Source: Andrena cerasifolii
Lineage: Eukaryota > Arthropoda > Insecta > Hymenoptera > Andrenidae
Direction: 5' to 3'
Assembly (NCBI RefSeq): GCF_050908995.1
Contig: NC_135124.1
Location: 2,852,001 to 2,916,000 of the forward strand
Length of the DNA stretch: 64,000 nt
The notes beneath the pieces were generated by a model. That model was not told where the DNA came from, did not search any database, and saw nothing but the letters and a program-made list of their open reading frames with translations. The translations under genes were made by a program, and so were the position numbers. Position 1 is the stretch's first letter; the number at the start of each line of letters is the position of its first letter. Positions 12,601-24,600 of the stretch are shown piece after piece.

Positions 12601-15600
12601 AGAAAGTGGGGACGACGGTAGGCCATAGTGGGGGTAAGCATTTGTCCCACGTCCCCCGATTCTGGCATCACTGGAGTGCAGAGATCGCAGCGCAGTCGCT
12701 GCGCGCATTCATATCGTTCCGCTTCGTTATTGCGGTTCATGCGTTCTCGAAAACGGAACGGTTTTTCCTGCGTTTCATGCGAAATCAAAATGGATGCTAC
12801 AATTGACAAAGAAACGTTGTTTATAATAACCTCGATACTATTAAATAGTAGTGATAATGAAAAGTAATAAAAACAATTAATTCTCTAATAATTACAACTG
12901 ACACTTTTCTACGTTATTATTTTGAAGAAACATCATCTCATGTTTTTTTTAATACAAATGTGTAATTATATAGGCACTTATTACCTACTGAAAATGTTCT
13001 TCGAATATTGTTCTTGAATATCCCGAAATGACACGTTCTACACAATTTGTAAATTTTTAGGCAAACATAACCTCTCCGAGTGTTTTGTTTATAATTAATG
13101 ATATGTATAATATTTCCGATTCTAAATGGCGAGTTAATATCATCTTCATTTTCGCTTTCATCAGCCGAATCACACCTGCTGATTTCATTATCACTATTAT
13201 TTAATAGAATCGAGATTATTGTAACCGCAGTAACGAAACGGAACGATATGAATGTGCGCAGCGACTGCGATCTCTGCACTCAATACGTGAATCGGAACGG
13301 ACCCTATCGCTGTACCCCCCCCCCCCCCCCACCCGTGGTCGGCCCTAGCCATATGCCACCATGCATTAGCATATTTTCATTGAGGAAAACAGAACCTGTC
13401 CAAAAAGAGTGATAGTTACCGCGTTTTGAACGGATTCTTATCGTTAGGATTTTTATGGGCAACGATATGATTTTCCCTTTGTAAAACTATAGTAGGAAAG
13501 GTAATCTACTTTCGGTACAGGAAGGATATCAGCATACGGTGGCCTAGGGGTATTAATTGGTCCCGAATGCTAAGAGCTGTTTCTGTATAAAGCAATCACG
13601 AAATTAGTACCCTACTTTTTAGGAATTTCTGGAACATAAACAGGGTTGTATTGGAAAACAGTTTTGGACGGTTAGAATTGCTTTGGAAGAGGGGTGGATT
13701 ATTTTATTCGAAATCGATTACTTTTTCTGGTCGACGCCAAGGATATTGATTAAAATAAAACATGATTTAAGTTATTTATGTAGTGCAATAATTTACGTTA
13801 TCATTCTACTGCTTTGAAATTTGTTTAAAAAATACAGGGCTTTGAATTTTGCAATGGTTAGCTATTTTTATGGAAACGGATTGTAGGTACATGTGAATTG
13901 TTATCTCGGAAACTATAGTTATAGTACTAGCAAAATACCCCGCACTTCGCTTCGGGCCTAAGAGATATTAAAGACTCCATGAAAGCACAGTTTATCCCTT
14001 TTCACACCTTTACGGCTTCATTAGTGCAAAATCCTGAAATTCATATTTAAGGATTTGTGTGGCTAACCTTTGTATGCAAAAACCGAGTTGATATCTATTC
14101 GGGCCTAAGAGATATTGAGAGGTCCGTGAAAACACAGTTTACCCCTTTCCACCCCCATAGGGATTAATCAGGGCAAAATCCTGAAATTGGTTTTTAGACA
14201 TTTGTGTGGGCAATTTTTGTGAGTAAGAACCAAGTTATTAAGGTTATTAAAGAAACCGAGAATTCACCCCCTTCGGGACGGAATTTCCAAAAATCCTTCC
14301 TTTGCGGGCGCCTACGTCATGTACTTTCGATTCAATTTGCTTGGCGACCATGGCTATAATGAGATTCGACGCGATTCGAAACATTGTCATAGATTCGAAT
14401 CGATTCGATCAGTCTTGAGCCCATCATTACCCCGAATCAAAGAAATTTATGCAGCATATTCGCTCGTACAACAGCCCTTTTTCATTTTCCACCATGGGAG
14501 CCCAATAGAGGGCGCATTTCTCGCGTGCGTTTATATCCTCACCACTTCTTGTTGTAATCCTTCGGTCGAGAGTGAGAGAACCCGTGAGTGAGCGAGAGAG
14601 GACGAAAGAATCGACACGAAGTTACCGTCGGCTACAAAAAAGAGAAAGCATGATACTTTGTCTCGCTCCGTCTTTCAACTCGAGCTCCAGCTCGACCCGC
14701 GCCTATTTACGTATAATGTACTAGCAGCTACTACATTGTACATACATAACACCTGATCGCAGGTTCTACCCATTTTCTAATTTTCCAAGTTATGGATTTT
14801 TTACGGCATCTTTGGGTGCCCAGATAACTTCATGCTGAATCTGAACCTGGTAGGCCATTGGGAAGTACGAAAAAAGCCTCTAGACAGATTTTGCTAAGAA
14901 ACGAATAGCTATCTTAAGCGTCTTATTATAAACCGAATTCCACTTACGCCCAAATCGACAGTGATTTTCATTAAAGTAGGTTTTCCTATATGCGACTGGA
15001 CGCAACGTCAAGAATTGCATAGTCAATTTTCTCGAAAATTAAGCGCGATATATAAAAAAGTTACTATTTCTTTTCTCCTTATAACAAGTAAATAAGTCGA
15101 GAAAAAGGAATACAATTTTTTGATATTGAGCTTGATTTTCGAGAAAATCGACTTTGAAATTCTTGACCATGCGTCCAGTCGCGTATAGGGAAACCTACGC
15201 TAATGAAAATCATGGGCGATTTGGGGCGTAAGTGGAATTCGCCAGATATATGTGAAAACCGTGAATACTAATTTTTGGCTTTATGATTCACATGTATAAA
15301 AGAATCCGTAGATATACGGCTTTTCCAAGGGGGAATCTGCGGAATTCTACGGAATTTTCAGCTCTTCCTTGTAGACCGAGAACTGGCTACATAGGGGTCA
15401 ACGTGACTCAATGCAATCACAGTTCTTATTTAAAATGTTGGATTAGTGTTGCCGAATACGAATTCGCTGGTCTGCCGCGTCAGTCCGGGGAACTAACGCG
15501 GGGGTGGACGGTCAAACAGGTAAAATTTCTAGCGCAATAACGTCATTCTTGCAGTTCTGAAATTTCACATACTTATTGTTTACGCGTTTAATACATCTGT

Positions 15601-18600
15601 TTCTCCTTTGCACTAGTGGGACCGCTGCCGGCCACATATTGGAACGGCCCTGAAGGTTGCCGTACGGCTGCCATTCTAATATGCGGCCGGCGGCGGTCCC
15701 ACTAGTGCAAGGGAGAAACAGCGTAATTATTAAACGCGTAAACAGTAAGTATGTGAAATTTCAGAACTGCAAGAATGACGTTATTGCGCTAGAAATTTTA
15801 CCTGTTTGACCGTCCACCCCCGCGTTAGTTCCCCGAACTGACGCGGCAGACCAGCGCTCAACAAACGCGGTCGCGTCTGGAAGCTAATTCCCCTTCCCCC
15901 TCTACCCATAGGCACACTGAGCGACCATGTCTCTATACACGAATGCTAGGGAAATGGGTACGACCCCGCAGCTATTTTGGCGTTATTATCTTATGTTAGT
16001 CTTAGACATAGTTCCGGTGTTTTAACATGATCCAGCCAATAATTTTTTTTTTTAACCCATTTGTCGTTTTACTTAATGTTTCAAGCTGTTTTCCTAAAAG
16101 ATAAAAGAATTATTCTGAATTAATAATTATCAAAATGATAGTTTTTTACGAGAGAGTCAGATGTCACGTAGCACTAGTACTTGACGCTAGTAGATGTCGC
16201 CATTCTCGTTTTACTTCTCCACTTGACGCCAGGAGATGTCGCTTTTCCAAAGCAGAATCAACAGACAAAAACCTTTTTCCAAACATCTTATAATGTCACT
16301 CCTCTGCCCTACCCCTCTCAAATACATGAAAAAGTCGAGGACAAAAAGAGTATTATTTTTACTTCTAAGTTAGATTTAGCTGTATGTAAAAAAAGTGATG
16401 AACTCCCCCCACCCCCATAAACATGACTCATATATGAAAGAAGCTAATTCCCTTTAATTCTCGAAAAAATTAAAAAAGTTCAGATGCAAAGATTGTGAAA
16501 TCAACTTTGCTAATTCCAATTGTATACAAATCAATTCAGTGCTCAGATTTTTAGCTTCGGTTTTAAGTAATTAGCGGGACGTTGAATAAGAAAAAAATCC
16601 GCGTCTCTCTTAATCCACTACTGACTTTGATTCGATTAAATTAGTCTCTACCAAGTTTTTATTATCTTCGATCGTAAAATGATCTTCATACGGCCCGCTA
16701 ATTACTTATTCGGCAACACTAATCCAACATTTTTTAATAAGAACTGTAATTGCATAATTCACGTTGACCTCTATGTAGCATGCTCTTAGGGCCTATGCAC
16801 ACGGCGAGTTTTTGCAGCGACACAGTCGCGCGTTTCGCGAACGTGCGACTCCATCGCTGCAGAAGGGTAACTGAAACAATTGCCAGCGATTGTATCGATG
16901 CAAACGCGCGACCAGGGGTGGACACTCCAATGCTTTAAAAGTGCAGAAAGATAAACACCAGTGACGCCATCTAGTGGATACTCAGAACCCCAAAATAAGA
17001 TAATATATGGCCGTTCAAATGATGGAGATATTATTCAGATAATGTGCTGATACGTAATTAAAGAACTTAATAAAATAAAGAGACCAATAGAAAAACATAC
17101 AGAAATGCATAATTAGTTGTTGCAGTAACTATTTGTAATAACTAATTTGTTATTTCTGTATGTTTTTCTATTGGTCTCTTCATTTTATTAATTTCTTATT
17201 CATAAAAGTGTGTTTTATGAATAAGAAAAAGTAATGAAATTGTTTTAAAGAATTTTTTTATTATATATCAAGATACAGTCCATCTGTTACATCTCGTACG
17301 TCCATAACACGAAACTTCTCTACGCTCAGAACTTCTTTACAAATATCTTTTATTGCTGGAGACAGTTTAACAGTTTGCTTAAACCCTATAATGCTAAGTG
17401 CATAATTATATTAATTACTTATATCACAGTGTTTCCATAAAACGGCGTATTTCCATTTTTGACCTTGAAGCGAATTTTGATGGCATCGTCTTAATAATCT
17501 TAAATTACATTCTCTAGTGGCACAAAACACAACAAAATAGGTTAATGTCACTGACAATTGTAAATGGCGGCCACGTGCAACTGATTTGAACTGATTACTG
17601 AGTGCAAAGAAGACAGACGCAACCTACCACCAACAGAGTGAGGGGCGTGGGAGGGCGACACAACGCCATCTAGCGTATACTAAAAACGGGATGAACTATG
17701 TTTCTGCACGGCGCCTATATTACTGTCCACCCCTTGCGCGCGACTAATTGTAAGCGTTCACTCAGTGTTCGGCAGAGTTTGGAGGGATTCGGCTGCACCG
17801 ATAGAGGGGGAAACACCTACAGGAGCGGTGGTAATGTGTGCATGAACTGCGCTGCATCAGTCACGCACCACACCACTCCTCTAGTAGGTGTTTCCCCCTC
17901 CATCACTGCAGCTCCATCGTTCCGAACACTGCGTCACATTTGTATCGCTGCTGCATCGCGACTGGTGCTACACAAGTGTGCAAAGATAAACGGGCAGCGA
18001 CTGCATCGCGCTAGCATCGCGGCTTCTTTGCGAGTGTATCGCGACTGTATCCCTGCAAAAAGTCGCCGTGTGCATAAGCCCTTAGACTATTATGGACTTT
18101 TAAAAATCTAAGGTGGTAACACTGTCCACGATTCCGGTATCACTGCGCGCTAGCCTCAGCCCGATCAGTCTGTATTGGTTACCCATCCAAACAACATCCT
18201 TTCGGAGGTTTATAATGGCCGAAAGTTCTCACGCAAAGAAAAATGCGAGGTGTAGTACATGCTTCAATCCGTTATGGGAAGAAGCATATCTTTTCGCAGA
18301 ACGTGGCGGTGCAGCAATATGCTTAGTGTGCCACAAAACGGTGAATCAATTAAAAAAGTACAACATTCAGCGGCACTACACAGCGTATCATTCGAAAAAT
18401 TACGCACATCTGTCACCACAGGAGAAACTCGACGAAGTCGATAGACTAAAGGCAAGATTATTTGTAGTAGGCGAAGAATTACAGAACGAAGTAAGTTATC
18501 ACAATTTACCTATAACCGGCATGCTCGACTGTCCTCGCGCGGGTTGGCACCGCCCGCGAGCGCGTCTGTTGAGCATGACAGATCAATAAGAATACTGTAC

Positions 18601-21600
18601 AAATGTCAGTTGTTGAAGATCATGAAGTGACATGCTAAACCATTGTTTTTTTCTTAGGATGAGAAACCTGTCAACGAAACAGTGTCACGTTCAAATTGTA
18701 TTGACGCATTGGAGCTTGCAAAGACTTGTCGACCATTTTCATTGGGCCCATTCTTCAAGGAACTCTTGGTGAAGGTGGTACAAGAGGTATGTCCAAGAAA
18801 GAAAGATAAATACGAATGTATTAATATTTCACGAATAACGATATTCCGCCAGACAGAAGAAGTGGCAAACAATGTCAGGGACCAATTAAAAAACATCACG
18901 AGGAATTTTGTTATTGTTCTTTAGCTCTAGATGGAAGCATGGGCATTTCTAGTCAGTGATCCTCTAGGGAGTGATCGGAACAACGTGTATCGTCGCTGAT
19001 TGGTTGCCGCGATTTTGGAGCAAAAGCGGAAGTAGACAGAGAATGACACTGTAAAAAAAGAGACAGAAATACTGATAGAAAGGGACAGAAATACTGGCAG
19101 AAAGAGAGAGAGGAAAAAAATACTGATAGAAAGAGATGGATATTTTTATTTCCAGTTTTACTCTAAGATGGCTGCGGCTATACTGATCATTCCCTAGAGG
19201 ATCACTATTTCTAGTATGCCATAATTTGCCATTTTTATCCACGGGGTAGGTGAAAGTTAGAGAGGAATTAGTTACTAGATTTTCTTCCAATGAAAGAAAA
19301 TACAAGATGGGATATTTTCTCATGTGTAAAGGAGGCCATGGAACTGGCCTGCTGTAGTAGTTTGGAGTGAGATAATTCGATTTTTTTTTACCTCCAAAAA
19401 TTGCATTATTATTATTATTATAAACGGGAAAACTCTTTAGAATACAGATATACACAAGTAAATACAAAGAAATAGAACAGTCTACAAGCTACAACATAAT
19501 TCACGGCAACGTAGGTAACAAATTATGCTAGAAGTTGGCTGACCAAATGATTCCGGAACGAATCAAGCGACATAGGAAATAGGTCAATGTCCGCGAGACA
19601 CCAATTTACCTCCTCCATGGCATAGTTTATGGCAGGCCTTCCCAAGTAGGGGAAAACCACTCCTGAAACACATGTTTTGGTTCTCCCTCCAACGCTACGC
19701 CTTCAGCTAAGGTGGGATGATTCCTACTACCCTTTCTCCGAGGAGACAGTAACGCCGCTAGGAAGCATGTTGGGGCGCTTTAGGGTGAAAGTACCAAATG
19801 TGTCAAGTTTTTATAGGAAATTTCATAATGACTTAAAGATAGTAGGAAAAATTAAATTTTAAACTAGCATTTCAAAATGACATGCGAGTTAAAAATTTAT
19901 TTCTCGTACTATTTTTAAGTCATGAAATTTCCTATAAAAACTTGAGTAATTATTACTGTATCGTTGTATGTAATAAATTTTTTTAATTCTTTTTACGTCA
20001 TTTTGAAATGCTAGTTTCAATTTTTATTTTTCCTACTATTTTTAAGTCATTATGAAATTTCCTATAAAAACTCGACACATTTGGTACTTTCACCCTAAAG
20101 CTCCCCAACATGCTTCCCAGCGGCGTTACTGTTTCCTCGGAGAAAGGGTAGTAGGAATCGTCCCACCTTAGCTGAAGGCATTGCGTTGGAGGGAGAACCG
20201 ATACATGTGTTTCAGGAGTGGTTTTCCCCTACTTGGGAAGGCCTGGTTTATGGGACCCATGGTATAGTGGAAATAGTCAGGAACGTTCGACGCCACGAGC
20301 TGGGGAGAGTTTATCTGACCGTGAATCACTTTGAACAGAAACAGCAGATCAGTGCAGAGCTAAGAGTAGTGAGCCTTGTTTTTAGTAGGGCAGGGCCATA
20401 GTCATGGTCGTAGAATTATGTATGGATATGGCAAGTCTTTCAGTGGACTTCATCTGAACGTAATGAACTCAAACTTGAGTATACAATTTTTCAAAGCGAA
20501 ATTAGAATTGTGTATGTATGGGTCAGCTGTGGATCCAAGACGCATCTCATTTTCCCAAATTAGAGTCAGTTTCCATAAAAAAATATTTCAATAATTACGC
20601 CGATATTTTACAGAAACTATACAGCAAATCTTCCTCGTGTTTTCAAAGAGTAGGAAAATTGATACAGAATTAAGGGGTTATACTTAGTTAGGCGGCCGAA
20701 AAGAGGCGAATATTTGTGATTTTTTTTGAAGAAGCGAAAGCGTATATTTTTACAAAACCTTTTGCACTTACAAGAGCTACATGTAAAGAACATTTGGTAA
20801 TTTTTCTACGAAAAAATTACCTGCTCTTAACTTGAGTAACCTAGTATTTTGTAATTGTAAAAGTTTTTTCTACGAAAAAATTACCAAATGTTCTTTAAAT
20901 GTTGCTCTTTTAAGCACAAAAGGTTTTGTAAAAATATACACTTCCGCTTCTTCAAAAAAAAAAAATTTCTACGAAAAAATGACCAAATGTTCTTTAAATG
21001 TTGCTCTTTTAAGCACAAAAGGTTTTGTAAAAATATACGCTTTCGCTTTTTCAAAAAAAAATCGCAAACAGTCACCTCTTTTCGGCCGCCTGACTAGGTA
21101 TAACCCCTTAAATTCCATAGCAGTTCTGTTTCAATTTAAAGTGCATTCGGCTCCAGCAGATTTGTAATTTGAACTTTTACAATTACAAAATACTAGGTTA
21201 CTCAAGTTTACGAGCAGGAAAATGTTTTTGCGACCATTTACCATGGATAACGTTTCCTCAGCTCCACAAGCTTCTCGCGAAAATAAAATCTATATTTGGC
21301 TCTACATATGTGTGTGAGCAGCTGTTTCCTTCTATGAAAAGAAAAATCAGCTCATGGAAATAGATTATCCGACAAAAATTTAAGAAATTGTCTCGCATTA
21401 AATGAGTACTCATCAGAACAAAATTCCTGACATTTCTGCGTTGGTGCAAAACAAAAAAAACCTGTGGAGATTGAAGCAAAACTTGTATATTCTATTATAC
21501 TGGTAATGCTACTAGTACATACAACTATGTGTATAAAATGATACCTTGGGTGTGTAAATAATGGTCCTCCGGGATCATTTTATACTTATTATTTATGATT

Positions 21601-24600
21601 GTAAATGAAACGAACATTAAGAAGCATTTGATTTATAAACTTTTATTTAAATAGAAACAGACATTAAACTCAATTACAACATATGGGAGCATAATAAATT
21701 AAAACAATCTTCTAAAAAAATCGAATTCTAGATAATTTTTGGTACATAATCAATAAGTAGAAATACTTAAAATCAACTAATAAACACAAACAAATAAGAT
21801 CCGCTTCACAGACTCTTTTCACGCACGGCCAATGCGATCCTGGAGGCAGAAATCGCAGGTAACGTCATCAGCGCCATTGCTCTCTCCCCAGCGCAATTAT
21901 CATGCCTCCATTTCAAGGAGACACATCTTATCCACCCTTCACCTCTGTTGTCTCACGAAGATTTCTCGTTGCAGAACAAATATTCTGTGTCGTCTTCATG
22001 TGAAAACGATGCCGATATTTGGTGCCTATTTTCTTTATTATTTCTTCTTTGGTTGGACTGTCCTTTTCCTTTTCCGGAGGTAGTAGAAATCGTTGATTTC
22101 TTATCTTGGCGTAAAGCTCGTACAATAATGTACTATTTGGATACAATTATTCTTGGGGTCATTTTACTCTGCTGGAGAGGGATTATATGTACGGCCCTGA
22201 ATACCAAACTCACATTCAGTGGTTGAGTATAACAACAAATTATTACATGCGGTAACGAAAAATTAATTAAATTATTGTCTGATTTTAATTAAATCCGCGG
22301 AAAACACAGCTGTTACATTAAAGCGTTAATGGCAAAAGTTACACAATATTGGAAAAGACCTTAGATAAAATGCAGTAATTTTGATTTTTTTTTTGTGGAA
22401 AATACACAGAGAGCTGATATTTACATGGTACTTCGAGCGACACTTGACGATGCACAGTGGTGCGGAATCGTAGAAAAATGAAATAAATATAATTTTTCAA
22501 CCTCTTTGGAAATCCTCGGAGTCATAGGTCCTTACATCTATAGACTAAGTTTTGACATAGATAAGGGTTGCCATAAATCACCCAAGATTGTTTGGAAAAT
22601 GTTTGAAGATAAGGAAAAATGCCTGTTTCGGAATGGTCACATTTTCTCTGAAATTTGAATATTTAGCTTCACTATATGTTTCTATGGATAAGAGTTGACA
22701 TAAATGTGACCATGTAACGTTATAGAGTGTCTTTTCGCCTATAAGTACATGTAATATGAAAATGATCCCTTGAAAAGGATCCCATTGAAAAGTATCCTTT
22801 CGCGAATCTCTATTTTATCCCGTTTTTCTGTTTTAGTTACGCTATTCACGCGTAGTCATGCATTTTGCGTGAATGCATTTGTTGGAATCTACTTAAGATG
22901 GCTGCATGAGAATTTTTTGCAGCAAGTTGCCTCAACGCAAGTTATTACATAAAAATTCATTCCAGCATTCTGCTATGCAACCCAACAAACATTCATGCTG
23001 CAGAAATATTAAAAAACAAATGTAATTAGTTAAATAGTGATGGCCATGTAAGTTTTACATACTGGAAATTTGACCGAAAGTATAAGAGTTGTTTATAAGG
23101 GTAGTTCGTTATCCTAGACAAAATAATACCAGAATCAGATTCGGCGACATAAAAAAACCCTAATAATGAATAACGTATAAATAACAGTCGTATGAATTTA
23201 GTTCACCTTACTACGATTCCGGACCACTGTGCGACGTGCGGGGAGAACTGTTGCAGATCGATATTACGATATAGTACCATCAATAGCCGCTAGATAGCCA
23301 GGAATCATTTTACCCCGAGCGATCGTTTTATACACATACCCCCTACTACTTAATGATACCTATTATTATGATAATAATATGTAGTTCATGTATGTAGATT
23401 ATTATTGAATATCTGAATACCTATAAAAGTGCTAAATTGACGTATTTAGAGGTGTTAGGATGAACTTTCTAAATACGATATAAAATAGATATTCTGTTTT
23501 CACATGGTCTTATGCATCTATCAGGAGCACGCTTGTAGTTATATCGGACCCTAGGCTTTACATTTAAAAGAGTATCCCACCATAAGACCGTTTACCGAGA
23601 AATGGAAATTCGGAGCTTGCGGACGTTGACGAACACATGGTTTCATTATGTTTTTGGTCAAAGGGGTTGTTTCATCATTTAATACATGGCATAATATATG
23701 GCATGGGACTATTTCTCCCAGGCAACGGAGCTTTTTCGGGCAAGATTAAAAGTTTTCTTTCAATCCTTCTATACAAATCAGTGGGTGCAAACATCACTAT
23801 CAGAAATTCTACCTTGACATCCTATATCTACAAATAGGAAATTATAGTCAGCAATCTACAAAAACAAACAATTCAATAGTAAAAAGGGATTTGTACTTAT
23901 AGTATTCACAGACATTGTTGACAGGACATTGTAGTGTAATATGTTTTCCATCCATTGCCCTTATGCAATGCGGGAAATTCCATTTTCTTTTGAATTGACC
24001 AGCTCTGATTTCCCACTCTTCAGTAGTTGAAGGCTCTTAAAAGAGGTTAGACCACCTTGGCCAGGTCAAGAAATACCGCATCTTTGGGAATTTATTTCTA
24101 TATGACAAAAACATTTTTTTCCATTAAAATTTTTCAATAAACATAGAGACATCTTTGATTAATATATATAATTTTTTTGTCAAGTTTTCTTTATAAAGAA
24201 ATATGGCGGTCGAGAGTCTACCATGGCGTGTACGGTTGGACGGTGTACATTATTTCTGATGAACAGGTTTCTGAAACATGATTTTAACAATAGAATATTA
24301 AATGAAATTAAGTTATCTACCGACCGACGTTTAATTGTTTCGATTGGTTGAAAAATAACAAAATAGCTACACCATGAAGCAAAATGCTCCGTTTCGTGTG
24401 TAAGAGGATGGACATTTATTTACGCATGAGTCAGGTAAAAATTAAAATATTGAAAAACATTGAACGTTGGCCGATAGACAACTTAGTTTCCCTTAATATT
24501 TTATTCTTAAAATCTTGTTTCAGAAACCTCGTTCATCAGAAATAATGTACACCGTCCAACCGTATACGCCATGGTAGACTCTCGACCGCCATATTTGTTT

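Larger units (their letters stand above)
18215..21480 (+). pseudogene. hAT transposase (GTF2IRD2/ZBED5-like), decayed
   Basis: Exon 18215-18490 codes for a BED-like zinc finger (CSTC, then CLVC, then RHYTAYH) in a 92-codon opening and ends at GTAAGT. The next exon, from 18658, continues in phase (DEKPVNETV, LLVKVVQEV, ITRNF). After a frameshift comes SLALDGSMGIS and, beyond a MITE, FAIFIHGV, the region of the first catalytic Asp. Further right, NYADILQKLYSKSSSCFQRV and VHSAPADL-stop-FELLQLQNT lead to the C-terminal dimerisation motif GSTYVCEQLF and RLSDKNLRNCLAL (21300-21420). At least four stops or frameshifts are visible. Three elements inserted into it: 18954-19207, 19633-20245 and 20674-21107. 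Confidence 0.8.

Noticed and set aside
12326..12867. Several overlapping open frames on both strands
   Set aside because: They mirror each other across a foldback element and show no domain.
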